From Phyllobacterium chamaecytisi (GTDB lineage: Bacteria > Pseudomonadota > Alphaproteobacteria > Rhizobiales > Rhizobiaceae): a stretch of DNA of 64,000 bases. The first letter of the stretch is position 1. Each line of letters starts with the position of its first letter. The notes beneath the pieces are model-generated. The model was given only the letters and a program-made list of their open reading frames with translations, was not told the origin of the DNA and did not search any database. The position numbers and the translations under genes were made by a program. The DNA lies in the NCBI RefSeq assembly GCF_020164455.1, contig NZ_JAIQWW010000018.1, positions 1-64,000 of the forward strand. The letters run 5' to 3'. This document shows, in pieces, positions 51,117 to 60,515 of the stretch.

Positions 51117-51737
51117 ATGACGCTTGCCGGTTTTGTTGCCTATTCTGGTGCCCTTGCCATCGCCGCCGCTATCCCCGGACCGGGGGTGACCGCCCTCGTT
51201 GCGCGGGCGCTGGGCTCGGGATTTCGCTCGTCGCTGTTCATGTCGCTCGGGTTGATCATGGGCGACCTCACCTATCTCACCGCGGTGGTGCTTGGCCTCG
51301 CCATGGTGGCGCAGACATTCGGCACGGTCTTCCTGGTGATTAAGTGGGCGGGCGTTGCCTACCTTGCCTACCTTGCCTGGGGTTTCTGGACATCGGGCAT
51401 ATCGGCGGAAAAAATCGAAGCCAAGAAAAGTCGCGGCGGTGCTGTCTCCAGCATTGTGGCCGGCTTGACGGTGACGCTTGGCAATCCGAAGACCATGCTT
51501 TTCTATATCGCCCTGACACCGACTCTCGTCGACCTGCATACGATCACCCTGGCCGATTATTCGATCCTCGCTGCGCTGACCGTTTTGGTTCTGCTTGTGG
51601 TGCTGGTGCCCTATCTCGCACTGGCAGCGAAGGCGCGAGGCCTGCTCGCCTCGCCCCGGGCACTGAAGCGGCTGAACCGCACGGCGGCAGCCTTTATGGC
51701 GGGCGCCGCGCTCGCCATTGCGGGGCGCTCCTCCTGA
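51117..51737 (+). CDS. LysE family translocator
   Basis: A 206-residue inner-membrane exporter of the LysE/RhtB superfamily, with about six helices. AAAIPGPGVTALVARALGSG is the N-terminal signature (PGP), GLIMGDLTYLTAVVLGLAMV the second region, and GLTVTLGNPKTMLFYIALTP the conserved GNPK loop. It exports amino acids or derivatives; the substrate is not predictable. The Shine-Dalgarno is weak (AGAGAACG). It stands alone between mbfA (divergent) and cysK. Confidence 0.92.
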   Translation: MTLAGFVAYSGALAIAAAIPGPGVTALVARALGSGFRSSLFMSLGLIMGDLTYLTAVVLGLAMVAQTFGTVFLVIKWAGVAYLAYLAWGFWTSGISAEKIEAKKSRGGAVSSIVAGLTVTLGNPKTMLFYIALTPTLVDLHTITLADYSILAALTVLVLLVVLVPYLALAAKARGLLASPRALKRLNRTAAAFMAGAALAIAGRSS

Positions 51738-51878
51738 GCTGGAATGCTATTACAGCTGTAGCCGAATATTAGTATTTTCTTCTAAGCGGCACGGTGTTTA
51801 CGCATAGGCCCAACTAGGAATTTTCAGGCAAGGCCCATAAGATCGCCTCACGACCCCAAACAGGATCAGGAGATATTC

Positions 51879-52850
51879 ATGAGCAATGACAGCGCGCGAA
51901 AGCCAGGCCGTGGCCGCATCTACAATTCTATTGTCGATACGATAGGCGATACGCCGCTCGTCCGGCTCGACAAACTGGCCAAGGAAAAAGGTGTGGGCGC
52001 CAATCTTCTGGCCAAGCTCGAATTCTTCAATCCTATTGCCAGCGTCAAGGACCGTATCGGCGTCGCGCTGATAGAAGCGCTCGAAGCGCAGGGGAAGGCG
52101 AAACCGGGCAAGACGACACTCGTCGAGCCTACCTCCGGCAATACCGGGATCGCGCTCGCCTTCGCAGCCGCCGCCAAAGGTTACCGGTTGATCCTCACCA
52201 TGCCCGAAACCATGTCGGTCGAACGCCGCAAGATGCTTAAACTGCTCGGCGCGGAGCTGGTGCTGACCGAAGGCGCAAAGGGCATGAAGGGCGCCATTGC
52301 CAAGGCCAACGAGCTGGTCGAGACCATTGGAGACGCGGTCATCCCCGGCCAGTTCGACAACCCCGCCAATCCTGAAATCCACCGCCGGACCACCGCCGAG
52401 GAAATCTGGAACGATACTGACGGCACGGTCGACATCCTGGTTGCCGGCATCGGCACCGGCGGCACGATTACCGGGGTTGGCCAGGTGTTGAAGCAGCGCA
52501 AGCCGAGTGTGCAGGTTATCGCGGTGGAGCCCAAGGATTCGCCCATACTTTCCGGCGGCAATCCCGGCCCGCACAAAATCCAGGGCATAGGCGCAGGCTT
52601 TGCGCCCGCCGTGCTCGATACGCACATATATGACGAGGTCGTGCAGGTCTCGAACGAGGATTCCTTCGCCAATGCGCGTCTCGTGGCGCGACTTGAAGGC
52701 GTGCCTGTGGGGATTTCATCGGGTGCAGCGCTGACAGCGGCAATAGAGGTTGGCAGCCGCCCGGAAAACAAGGGCAAAAACCTTGTTGTGATCATCCCTT
52801 CCTTCGCCGAGCGGTATTTGTCCACCGCGCTGTTCGAAGGCCTGGAATAG
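51879..52850 (+). CDS. cysK: Cysteine synthase A (O-acetylserine sulfhydrylase)
   Basis: A 323-residue PLP enzyme forming cysteine from O-acetylserine and sulfide. The PLP lysine is in [16 protein letters not shown]. The substrate loop is [19 protein letters not shown], the phosphate-binding loop [18 protein letters not shown], and [10 protein letters not shown] is near the C-terminus. The length is typical of CysK. AGGAG before the ATG is the ribosome-binding site. A weak hairpin plus T-run lies after the stop codon. Confidence 0.95.
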   Translation: MSNDSARKPGRGRIYNSIVDTIGDTPLVRLDKLAKEKGVGANLLAKLEFFNPIASVKDRIGVALIEALEAQGKAKPGKTTLVEPTSGNTGIALAFAAAAKGYRLILTMPETMSVERRKMLKLLGAELVLTEGAKGMKGAIAKANELVETIGDAVIPGQFDNPANPEIHRRTTAEEIWNDTDGTVDILVAGIGTGGTITGVGQVLKQRKPSVQVIAVEPKDSPILSGGNPGPHKIQGIGAGFAPAVLDTHIYDEVVQVSNEDSFANARLVARLEGVPVGISSGAALTAAIEVGSRPENKGKNLVVIIPSFAERYLSTALFEGLE

Positions 52851-52865
52851 TAGCTCGCCACTGAG

Positions 52866-52888
52866 GAGTGGGTCCCGCTCGGCTTTTT
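52866..52888 (+). terminator. Possible weak terminator after cysK
   Basis: GAGTGG and CCGCTC (one G-T pair) flank a 3-base loop. A T-run (84-88 of that segment) follows after GGC. It is short and imperfect. Confidence 0.4.
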
Positions 52889-52896
52889 GGTAAGTG

Positions 52897-52950
52897 TTGG
52901 ATTCACCGCAAAACTGTGATACTGTGTAACTATGAAAAATATCACAGTTT
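52897..52950 (+). promoter_or_regulatory. Promoter and autoregulatory palindrome of the vapBC-like operon
   Basis: TTGGAT (52897-52902) and TACTGT (52920-52925) sit 17 bases apart as a -35/-10 pair. AAACTGTGATA (52911-52921) and TATCACAGTTT (52940-52950) are an exact 11-base inverted repeat that spans the -10 region and the start codon at 52932. The layout is typical for antitoxin autorepression. Confidence 0.6.
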
Positions 52951-53174
52951 CCGTGGATGACGATATCTACCGCCGTGCCCGCATGAAAGCAGCGGAGCAG
53001 GACACATCCGTCTCCGCGCTCGTTCGTCAATTCCTGTCGGATATTGCGACGATCGAAACCGAGGCGGAGCGGCTGCGCCGGGAGGAGGCTGTATTGCGAG
53101 CATCAGTCAAGCTGTTTCGGGCCGGGGATCGCCTCTCCCGCGACAAGCTTCATGACCGTGGCCTTGGAGAGTGA
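52932..53174 (+). CDS. Ribbon-helix-helix antitoxin (VapB-like)
   Basis: An 80-residue protein. MKNITVSVDDDIYRRARMKA is the ribbon-helix of an RHH DNA-binding domain, with DTSVSALVRQFLSDI as the second helix. The C-terminal part (RLRREEAVLRASVKLFRAGD) is charged and would wrap the toxin. The stop codon overlaps the toxin GTG start by 4 bases (GTGA), so the two are coupled. An inverted repeat spanning its own start codon suggests autoregulation. Confidence 0.85.
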   Translation: MKNITVSVDDDIYRRARMKAAEQDTSVSALVRQFLSDIATIETEAERLRREEAVLRASVKLFRAGDRLSRDKLHDRGLGE

Positions 53175-53581
53175 CAGCTTTTCTCGATACCAATATCCTG
53201 CTTTATTCCATCAGCACCGCCGCCGACGAAGTGAGCAAGCGCATGAGGGCTATTGCGCTCACGGATCGGGATGATTGCGTTGTCTCGGTGCAGGTACTGC
53301 AAGAATTTTATGTCCAGGCCACGCGCGCATCACGCACCGATCCCCTTCCACACGAATTGGCTGCCGGGCTGATCAAGACGTGGCTGCGGTTCCGTGTTCA
53401 GGAGAATACCGTACCAATCTTGCAAGGTGCGCTTGAGATAAAGCGAGCTTACGGCTTTTCCTATTGGGACAGCGCAATCATTTCGGCCGCGCGTGAGGCT
53501 GGATGCAGCGAGCTCTTTTCTGAAGACCTGTCGCATGGCCAGATCGTTGAAGGTGTCAGAATCGTTGATCCATTTCGATGA
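53171..53581 (+). CDS. PIN-domain toxin (VapC-like ribonuclease)
   Basis: A 136-residue PIN protein from GTG 53171. The first acidic residue is in TAFLDTNILLYSIST. Others lie in VSVQVLQEFYVQATR (Glu) and YWDSAIISAAREAGCSELF (Asp), with a last Asp in SEDLSHGQ, giving the four-acid Mg-dependent nuclease site. Such toxins cleave tRNA or rRNA. It is translationally coupled to the RHH antitoxin. It is convergent with cckA, 10 bases from its end. Confidence 0.9.
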   Translation: MTAFLDTNILLYSISTAADEVSKRMRAIALTDRDDCVVSVQVLQEFYVQATRASRTDPLPHELAAGLIKTWLRFRVQENTVPILQGALEIKRAYGFSYWDSAIISAAREAGCSELFSEDLSHGQIVEGVRIVDPFR

Positions 53582-53591
53582 CTTTGAAACC

Positions 53592-56213
53592 TCAATTCTC
53601 CAGCGTTTCCTTGACAGCAGTCGCCAGCTGCTTCAGTGAAAACGGCTTCGGCAGGAAACCGAATTTGGCGTCTTCCGGCAGGTTTCGAGCAAAAGCGTCT
53701 TCCGCGTAGCCCGAAACGAAAATGAATTTGATATCGCCGTAATCCTTGCGCAATTCGCGCAGCAGCGTCGGACCATCCATTTCGGGCATCACCACATCGG
53801 AAACGATGATGTCCACTTTGCCGCCGAGTTCTTTCATCACCTCAAGCGCCTCGACGCCGCTGGATGCCTCATGCACCGTGTAGCCACGCGATTGCAGCGC
53901 GCGAACCCCGCCCATACGGACGGCATCCTCGTCTTCCACCAGGAGAACGGTTGCGGAACCGGAGAGATCGGTGGCCTTTTCCGTCTTCTTCTCCTTTTTC
54001 GGCATTTCGGTCACGACGGCTTCGCCATCGGCGTTCAGGACCTGCGGCTGCTTTTCCTCGACAAAACGCGGCAGGAAAATGCGGAATGTCGTCCCCTTGC
54101 CAAGCTCGGACTCGGCATGAATCGAGCCGCCCGTCTGCTTGATGATACCATAAACCATGGACAGGCCGAGGCCAGTCCCCTTGCCGACTTCCTTCGTCGT
54201 GAAGAACGGTTCGAAAATCTTCTCGATCACTTCCTGCGTCATGCCGGTACCGCTGTCCTCTACCTCGACCAGCACATAATCGCCTGGAACGAGGTCGCGA
54301 TAAGTGAGTTCTGCGCTTTCCGCTTCGGTCACGTTGCGGGTACGGAGCGTCAGGTTGCCACCTTCGGGCATAGCGTCCCGGGCATTGACCGTGAGATTGA
54401 CCACCACCTGCTCGAACTGGCCGAGGTCCGCGCGCACCGGCCACAGATCGCGCCCATGCTCGATCTTGAGATTGACCTGCGTCCCGGCAAGACGCGTCAG
54501 CAGCATGCGGACATCAGCGATCACATCGGTGAGGTTGAGCACTTCCGGCCGCAAGGTCTGGCGACGAGAGAACGCGAGGAGCTGCCGTACCAGTGAAGCG
54601 GCGCGATTGGCATTCTGCTTGATGTTCATGATGTCGGCAAAGGACGGATCCGATGCGCGATGATTGGTCAACAGCAGATCGGAAGACATGATAATTGCGG
54701 TCAGCACGTTGTTGAAATCATGTGCGATACCCCCTGCAAGCTGTCCTACAGCCTGCATTTTCTGGCTTTGCGCCATCGTGGCTTCGAGCGCCTTCTGCTC
54801 AGTGGTTTCAACCACTGAAACAATGGCGGCTTCCTCGGCACCATCCTCGGAACCGGCGTCGAACACCGGACTGACGTAGAAGCGCAGATGGCGGTCCTCA
54901 TTACCCGGAATAACGGTATCGACAGGAGAGATTTCCGCCTTGCCGGCAAAAGCCGCTGCCAGCGCCCGGTCGAAGGCCTCGCGGTCGCGTTCATGCACGA
55001 CGGTTTCAAGCGGAATGCGCCGGTCGATGTCATCACGATCGACAACCGGGGCGAAAAGCCCCAGGAACCGCGCATTGGTGCGCAGGATCTTGCCGGTCGC
55101 ATCGACGGCTGCGATAGCCATGGACGCCGAATTGAAGAAGCGCGTGAATCGCACTTCTGCCGCGCGCAACGCGGCTGAATTGTCTTCGCCTTCGGCGCGG
55201 TTGAGAACGATGGTGCGGGTTGGGCCGCGCCTGCCATCGCGCTGCGCCTGAACGCGATGATAGAAGCGCACGGCAAGGCTCTGGCCATTGGATTTGGCAA
55301 GGTCGAGATCGATGACCGTGTTGCGGCTGGTGCCAGGCTCGGTCTTGACCGCATTGATCAGCGCCATACCATTGCCAGCGACGATATCGCGAACCATCAT
55401 CGAGCCGGGGGTAAACCGCGTGAGGTCAACGCCGAGCCACTCCGCCAGCGTTGCGTTGATATAAATGATGCGGCCGTCCGGATCGGCTGAGAAGAAGCCT
55501 GCCGGAGCGTGGTCGAGATGATCGATGGCCTCCTGAATATCCTGGAAATAACGCTCCTGTTCGGCACGCTCAGCCGAAATATCGGCGATCTGCCACGCAT
55601 AAACCGGCGTCGTCTGGTCTGGAATGCCCGCGACAGGCCGAGCCTTGACCCGGTACCACGTCGGCACAGGCTCACGCGATGGATCGAGCGGCCGGGACAG
55701 GCGCAGCTCCTCCTGTCCGGAAACGCCGTCGCGCACGGCATTGGCGAGCCGATAAATCGGATCCGACGCTGCGGCCTCACTGGAGAGAATGTGCTCGATC
55801 GCCCGCACATCGTTGGAATTGGTGACGCCGGTCAGCTCGGCATAGGCCCTGTTGGCGTAAACGATGCGGCCCTTTTGATCGCAGACGACTGTGCCTTCCG
55901 GAAACGTATCAACAAACGCGCGCGTGAGTTCATCACTGGTGCCCCGCGGCGTGAACTGAATGACATTGATCGCCGAGCCGAACAGATAGAACACGCCGGT
56001 CATGGCTAGCGTACCGAGAAGGCCAAGCAGGAACTGCTGCCCGAGTTGATCGCGATAGATGAAATAAAGGACTGAAACGCCGATCAGCAGCACGCCGAGA
56101 AGGACCAGGCGCAAGCCGGCCTTGTTGGATTTCGTGTTCGCGATGATAGGCTCTGGATAAAGATCGCTGTTCGTTTCTTGAGACATACGTCTGCTATTCG
56201 TTTCTTGAGACAT
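53592..56213 (-). CDS. cckA: Hybrid histidine kinase CckA
   Basis: About 873 residues. Two N-terminal membrane helices ([39 protein letters not shown]) are followed by PAS-type sensor domains. The HisKA block is [20 protein letters not shown] (His autophosphorylation). The HATPase has [16 protein letters not shown] and [20 protein letters not shown]. The C-terminal receiver has [12 protein letters not shown] (Asp acceptor) and [13 protein letters not shown]. CckA feeds ChpT-CtrA/CpdR in cell-cycle control. The 5' end carries a 27-base tandem duplication that repeats MSQETNS, so the true start may be 56213 or 56186. Confidence 0.93.
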   Translation of the reverse strand: MSQETNSRRMSQETNSDLYPEPIIANTKSNKAGLRLVLLGVLLIGVSVLYFIYRDQLGQQFLLGLLGTLAMTGVFYLFGSAINVIQFTPRGTSDELTRAFVDTFPEGTVVCDQKGRIVYANRAYAELTGVTNSNDVRAIEHILSSEAAASDPIYRLANAVRDGVSGQEELRLSRPLDPSREPVPTWYRVKARPVAGIPDQTTPVYAWQIADISAERAEQERYFQDIQEAIDHLDHAPAGFFSADPDGRIIYINATLAEWLGVDLTRFTPGSMMVRDIVAGNGMALINAVKTEPGTSRNTVIDLDLAKSNGQSLAVRFYHRVQAQRDGRRGPTRTIVLNRAEGEDNSAALRAAEVRFTRFFNSASMAIAAVDATGKILRTNARFLGLFAPVVDRDDIDRRIPLETVVHERDREAFDRALAAAFAGKAEISPVDTVIPGNEDRHLRFYVSPVFDAGSEDGAEEAAIVSVVETTEQKALEATMAQSQKMQAVGQLAGGIAHDFNNVLTAIIMSSDLLLTNHRASDPSFADIMNIKQNANRAASLVRQLLAFSRRQTLRPEVLNLTDVIADVRMLLTRLAGTQVNLKIEHGRDLWPVRADLGQFEQVVVNLTVNARDAMPEGGNLTLRTRNVTEAESAELTYRDLVPGDYVLVEVEDSGTGMTQEVIEKIFEPFFTTKEVGKGTGLGLSMVYGIIKQTGGSIHAESELGKGTTFRIFLPRFVEEKQPQVLNADGEAVVTEMPKKEKKTEKATDLSGSATVLLVEDEDAVRMGGVRALQSRGYTVHEASSGVEALEVMKELGGKVDIIVSDVVMPEMDGPTLLRELRKDYGDIKFIFVSGYAEDAFARNLPEDAKFGFLPKPFSLKQLATAVKETLEN

Positions 56214-56219
56214 ACGTCT
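56166..56219. repeat. 27-base tandem duplication at the cckA start
   Basis: Units 56166-56192 and 56193-56219 are identical except at one position and contain TTCGTTTCTTGAGACATACG. On the minus strand each unit supplies an ATG followed by SQETNS. It is in frame, so it adds nine residues without breaking the gene. Confidence 0.85.
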
Positions 56220-56525
56220 CAGGCCCCTTTTCTTCATCACCGGCGCAATTGCATCAAGCCGATGTTTATTCTCGAATCGTTTGGATCATATCTTTGACCC
56301 CGTATAAACCCCATCCTTTATATGACCGCGATTATTCCACGGTTTCGCACGAATTCCGATCTAGAACATCCAATATCGCGCGTAGACAATCCGTACTACA
56401 TAGGCTGAAACTGCGTTAGGGTTGCGGCTAACAATGGCACGCACTAGTGTCGCATAAAGTAATGCTTCGAAGCCCATGTCGGGGAACAAGTTTTGGGCCC
56501 GAAGAACGCACAAGGAGAGTTTATC
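56220..56525. other. cckA / fliO-like divergent promoter region
   Basis: About 300 bases, AT-rich toward the cckA side. No hairpin, repeat or convincing CtrA-like TTAA-N7-TTAA site was found by eye. Confidence 0.4.
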
Positions 56526-57575
56526 ATGAACGCTTGGCTTGCCACTATTGTTGGCGAAAGCGCTGCCCCCATCGTGGGATTTATTCTTCTGTTCATTCTG
56601 GTCATCGCCCTGCTTCTACTGGTATTCGCCATATTGCGGCGGGTGACGGGTGGAACATTCGTTGCCGGCGGGCGCAACCGGCAGGTCCGCCTCTCGGTTA
56701 CTGACGCGGCAGCTGTCGACAATCGCAGGCGACTGGTACTCGTGCGCCGCGACGACGTCGAACATCTTATCCTGATCGGTGGCCCCAGCGACCTGGTGAT
56801 CGAGCAAAACATTCGCCAGTTCGCGCGGCAGGGGCGGGTTGAACCGCCAGCGTCCGGACCGACGCCCGAGCCCGAACCGAGAATTCCTGAACCGAAGCCG
56901 GAGCCGAAAGTCGCGGAAGCGCCACCTCGCGCACAGCCCCGCATCGCATCTCCAGCCCCTCCAGTTCACACGCCTCCCCCACCTGTTCAGACAGCGCCAG
57001 CGCCGCAGATACCGCTGCGTCCGGCACCGCCGCAGCAGTCGGAGCCGCCAAGGCGGGCGCCCGAACCACCGAGACAGGCCGAACAGCCTGCCCCCTTGCC
57101 ACCCACGCCGCCCATGCAACCCGTTCCACCGGCAGCGAAGGCTCCGGAAGTAGCATCCGCTGCTGCGAACGAGCCACCGGCTGTCAGTGCACCGGCGCGC
57201 GACAATGGCTGGCAGCGAACCGCTTCGCCATCCTTTGGAACCGTGCCTCGCGCCGAGCCGAAGATAGACACGCCAGAACCTGCCAGAGAGGTAGCTGCAT
57301 CGGAAACCAGAACGACGACTGCCGCTGCCTTCCCCTTCGCCGTGCGCAACGAACCGGCGGCGGCCGTCAAGGAACCGACATTCGACGCGTCCGTGGAAAC
57401 GGAAGAATCCGAAATAACCTTGGGCGACATGGATTTCAGCGACGCATTCGAGACCGATCTCGGAAGCGAACTCAACATCGCGCCTGGCAAAGAAGCAAAG
57501 CCTGAAAAACAGGACAGCATCGAGGACGAGATGGAACGGCTGCTAGGAGATCTATCCCGACCTGAGAAGCGTTGA
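56526..57575 (+). CDS. FliO-like membrane protein with Pro-rich cytoplasmic region
   Basis: A 349-residue protein. One membrane helix lies at residues 15-38 (IVGFILLFILVIALLLLVFA). The FliO/MopB-type domain follows (NRQVRLSVTDAAAVDNRRRL, VLVRRDDVEHLILIGGPSDL, VIEQNIRQF). Residues ~108-220 are Pro/Ala/Glu/Gln-rich and probably disordered. The acidic C-terminus (SEITLGDMDFSDAF, EDEMERLLGDLS) is separate. FliO assists flagellar export apparatus assembly, but no flagellar genes are nearby. AAGGAG 8 bases before ATG 56526 sets the start. A strong terminator follows. Confidence 0.85.
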   Translation: MNAWLATIVGESAAPIVGFILLFILVIALLLLVFAILRRVTGGTFVAGGRNRQVRLSVTDAAAVDNRRRLVLVRRDDVEHLILIGGPSDLVIEQNIRQFARQGRVEPPASGPTPEPEPRIPEPKPEPKVAEAPPRAQPRIASPAPPVHTPPPPVQTAPAPQIPLRPAPPQQSEPPRRAPEPPRQAEQPAPLPPTPPMQPVPPAAKAPEVASAAANEPPAVSAPARDNGWQRTASPSFGTVPRAEPKIDTPEPAREVAASETRTTTAAAFPFAVRNEPAAAVKEPTFDASVETEESEITLGDMDFSDAFETDLGSELNIAPGKEAKPEKQDSIEDEMERLLGDLSRPEKR

Positions 57576-57595
57576 GACCCACAATGGACAGAAAC

Positions 57596-57626
57596 AAAAG
57601 GCCCGGAAAAACCGGGCCTTTTTTAT
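57596..57626. terminator. Bidirectional terminator between the fliO-like gene and dksA
   Basis: AAAGGCCCGG (57597-57606), loop AAAAA, and CCGGGCCTTT (57612-57621), followed by T residues. It serves both convergent genes. Confidence 0.9.
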
Positions 57627-57642
57627 TGATGGGGATTGCAGC

Positions 57643-58059
57643 TCAGTCGTCGCGGTAGACTTTCTCGCGCCGTTCGTGACGTTCCTGAGCTTCGATTGAC
57701 AAGGTTGCGATAGGACGCGCGTCAAGACGCTTCAAGCTGATCGGATCGCCGGTTTCCTCGCAAAAACCGTAGGTCCCATCGTCGATGCGTTGTAAGGCGG
57801 CGTCGATCTTGGAGATCAGCTTGCGCTGGCGGTCACGGGCCCGAAGCTCGATTGCACGGTCCGTTTCAGATGATGCACGGTCTGCGATATCCGGCAGATT
57901 GGCATTTTCCTGCTGCAGGATCTCAAGCGTTTCACGCGCCTCCCGCAGAATATCATTTTTCCAGTTGATCAGTTTTTCACGAAAGTAGGATTTCTGCCGA
58001 TCACTCATGAAGGGCTCGTCATCCGTGGGCTTGTAGTCAAGATCGATCAGTTTATTCAT
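57643..58059 (-). CDS. dksA: RNA polymerase-binding transcription factor DksA
   Basis: A 138-residue DksA. The coiled coil spans residues ~25-95 (SYFREKLINWKNDILREARE, DIADRASSETDRAIELRARD, the DxxDxA tip) and the zinc-finger-like region GTYGFCEETGDPISLKRLDA, then RPIATLSIEAQERHERREKV. Only one Cys remains where four are usual (C-x2-T and S-x2-A), so zinc binding is doubtful; this is common in rhizobia. It modulates rRNA and stress promoters with ppGpp. ATG 58059 follows AGGGTGA. Confidence 0.95.
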   Translation of the reverse strand: MNKLIDLDYKPTDDEPFMSDRQKSYFREKLINWKNDILREARETLEILQQENANLPDIADRASSETDRAIELRARDRQRKLISKIDAALQRIDDGTYGFCEETGDPISLKRLDARPIATLSIEAQERHERREKVYRDD

Positions 58060-58440
58060 CTTTGAATCACCCTGCACCTGTAAGACGCGAGGAGGCCTAT
58101 ATAGGTCGTGTCAGATTGGCGCACAACTACAAAAAGACATGTAAATCAAAGAAAGAAATCATGATTTTTTGCCCAAATTATCGGCAAAAATGGCAGGATT
58201 CATCGATTCTCTAACCAAAAATACGAAGAAACGAGGGCAAATTTCGGCATTTTATAGCTCCAAGGCTCTACTACCGGTTGTAGCCTGCCTTGCAAAAATG
58301 CATGCCGCCCAGAAATTCGACAGGCCTGTTTTGCACAATTATTTGATAATTGTCACATTTGCCGCACAGATTTTATCCAAAGTTTGCGTCTTTCGGGGAA
58401 CCATGGCACCTGTTGAACAGTATCATCAGGGAGTTGCAGG
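58060..58440. other. Intergenic region before the histidine phosphatase gene
   Basis: About 380 bases, AT-rich, carrying the dksA promoter (a CCTATATAGG palindrome near 58095-58104) and the phosphatase promoter. An open frame at 58169-58444 has no Shine-Dalgarno or family features, and I do not call it. Confidence 0.4.
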
Positions 58441-58956
58441 ATGAGCCAGGTTTATTTGCTGCGGCATGCAAAAGCAGTCTGGCCATCCCCCGGCCAGAAA
58501 GACTTCGACCGGACGCTCGATACGGACGGCATCGAAGCCGCCAAGGTCCTAGGGGAGGAACTCAGGCGCTCCGGAATGAAACCGGAGATCGTTTTGTGTT
58601 CGCCCGCGATCAGGGCGCGGCAAACCCTAGAATACGTTGATATTCAATCTCCTTTCATCCTCGAGGAATCCGAAAAGCTCTATTCGGCTGGTCCTGACGC
58701 TTATCTCATGGCGATCCGCATGGCCGGGCTCGAACACGAAGCAGCCAACTCCGTGATGCTGGTCGGTCACAACCCGATGATGGAGGAACTGGCCACCGCC
58801 CTCGCCGGCCGTGGCAAACCTCCCACCCATCCCACCTTCGTATCCGGGTTTCCGACCGCCGCCTTGGCTGTCATCCAGTTCGATAGCCCGCTTGCAGAAA
58901 TCCGCCCGGGAACCGGGACATTGCAGGCTTTCTTTTCTCCCTCAACACATTTGTAA
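58441..58956 (+). CDS. SixA-like histidine phosphatase family protein
   Basis: A 171-residue member of the histidine phosphatase superfamily. The phosphoacceptor is in YLLRHAKAVWP (RHG-type motif, here RHA, residues 7-9). SPAIRARQTLEY holds the second Arg and VMLVGHNPMMEELA the second His. Similar SixA proteins dephosphorylate histidine-containing phosphotransfer domains. Whether its target is the neighbouring CckA phosphorelay is speculation. AGGATG precedes the start. It is monocistronic. Confidence 0.88.
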   Translation: MSQVYLLRHAKAVWPSPGQKDFDRTLDTDGIEAAKVLGEELRRSGMKPEIVLCSPAIRARQTLEYVDIQSPFILEESEKLYSAGPDAYLMAIRMAGLEHEAANSVMLVGHNPMMEELATALAGRGKPPTHPTFVSGFPTAALAVIQFDSPLAEIRPGTGTLQAFFSPSTHL

Positions 58957-59051
58957 GATCATCATTTTCTTGCCTTTGACACGCCAGACACCCAAATGGG
59001 CTGAGCCAAGGGATGAGATCAAGATTGCGACGCGGCCATAGGACGGGTGAA

Positions 59052-60515
59052 TTGGGCACACTGACGACACTTACCGACGAAGCGAAGATCGCGCTCGATA
59101 CGCTGGCCGACCGTACCAGCGGGCTCATGTCGCCATCGCTGAGGCTCGGTGTCACCGGCCTTTCTCGTGCCGGCAAGACGGTCTTTATCACCGCGCTGGT
59201 GCATAATCTGATCCATGGCGGCCGCCTCTCATTGTTTGAGGCACAGAAATCCGGACGCATCGCCCGCGCCTATCTCGAAGAGCAGCCCGACGACGCAGTC
59301 CCGCGCTTTCAATATGAGGAGCATCTGAAGGCGCTGATCGACGAGCGCATCTGGCCCGACTCGACGCGGGCAATCTCCGAACTGCGTCTGACGATCGAAT
59401 ATGAATCCGCGTCGATGTGGAACCGCATGTTCTCCGGCGGCAAGCTTTCGGTCGATATCGTCGACTATCCCGGTGAATGGCTGCTGGATCTCCCGCTGCT
59501 TGGTAAAACCTATGCGGAGTTTTCCAGGGATTCGTTTGAGCTCGCCCAGCTCGAAAGCCACCGCGATCTTGCAGCGGACTGGTTCAAGGTGTCGAACGAT
59601 GCCGAGGCGGATGCGAACGCAGACGAAATGACGGCGCAGCGCCTGGCAAAGAGCTTTACAGAATATCTGAAAGCTGGAAAGGCCGACGAACGGGCGTTAT
59701 CGACGCTACCGCCCGGCCGTTTCCTGATGCCCGGAGACCTTGACGGTTCGCCGGCGCTTACCTTCGCTCCACTGCCAAAACTTGATGCCAGCAAGCCGCG
59801 GCCCGGCTCGTTGGCGGCAATGATGGAGCGGCGTTACGAAGCCTACAAAACCCATGTAGTAAAGCCCTTCTTCCGCGAACACATTGCCCGGCTCGACCGG
59901 CAGATTGTCCTTGTCGATGCCATGCAGGCAATGAATGCCGGGCCATCGGCTGTGGCTGATCTGGAGCGCGCGCTGACGGAAATCCTTTCCTGCTTTCGCC
60001 CCGGCAGCACCAATTTCCTGACAGGCCTCGTGCAGCGGCGCATCAGCCGCATTCTCGTTGCCGCGACCAAGGCCGATCATTTACACCACGAGAGCCACGA
60101 CCGGCTGCAGGCCATCGTCCGGCGATTGGTCGACCGTGCCGTCAGCCGCGCCGATTTTTCTGGTGCAAGCGTCGACGTGCTGGCGATGGCAGCCGTACGC
60201 ACCACCCGCGAGGCGACGGTAACGCAGGGCAAGGAAACGCTCCCGGTCATTATCGGAACGCCGCTGAAAGGCGAGACCATCAACGGCGAGACGTTCGATG
60301 GCAAAACCGAAACCGCCATATTTCCCGGTGACTTGCCAGCAAAAGCGGACTCAATCTTTGAACATCCGGAGAGGGTTTCTGAAGACCCGGCAATTCGTTT
60401 CGTTCGCTTCCGCCCGCCCCGGCTGGAAAAGACCGCGGAAGGCCTCACCCTGTCGCTGCCGCATATAAGGCTCGATCGCGCGCTACAATTCCTCATAGGA
60501 GATCGCCTCGCATGA
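59052..60515 (+). CDS. ycjX: YcjX-like P-loop protein (DUF463)
   Basis: About 487 residues of a YcjX/DUF463 nucleotide-binding protein. Walker A is GLSRAGKTVF (about residues 33-42). SVDIVDYPGEWLLDLPLL is the switch/Walker B-like D-x-P-G. LVAATKADHLHHESHDRL is the NKxD-like block. The start is uncertain: TTG 59052 has AGGA 8 bases upstream and gives MGTLTTLTDEAK, while ATG 59013 has GGG directly adjacent. It overlaps the YcjF gene by 4 bases. The pair is linked to envelope stress in enterobacteria; its role here is unknown. Confidence 0.88.
   Translation: MGTLTTLTDEAKIALDTLADRTSGLMSPSLRLGVTGLSRAGKTVFITALVHNLIHGGRLSLFEAQKSGRIARAYLEEQPDDAVPRFQYEEHLKALIDERIWPDSTRAISELRLTIEYESASMWNRMFSGGKLSVDIVDYPGEWLLDLPLLGKTYAEFSRDSFELAQLESHRDLAADWFKVSNDAEADANADEMTAQRLAKSFTEYLKAGKADERALSTLPPGRFLMPGDLDGSPALTFAPLPKLDASKPRPGSLAAMMERRYEAYKTHVVKPFFREHIARLDRQIVLVDAMQAMNAGPSAVADLERALTEILSCFRPGSTNFLTGLVQRRISRILVAATKADHLHHESHDRLQAIVRRLVDRAVSRADFSGASVDVLAMAAVRTTREATVTQGKETLPVIIGTPLKGETINGETFDGKTETAIFPGDLPAKADSIFEHPERVSEDPAIRFVRFRPPRLEKTAEGLTLSLPHIRLDRALQFLIGDRLA

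Noticed and set aside
51798-52625. 275-codon minus-strand frame
   Set aside because: Shadow of cysK, whose PLP and substrate motifs are intact on the plus strand.
58169-58444. 91-codon plus-strand frame upstream of the histidine phosphatase
   Set aside because: No Shine-Dalgarno, mixed composition, and overlaps the phosphatase start; probably promoter region.
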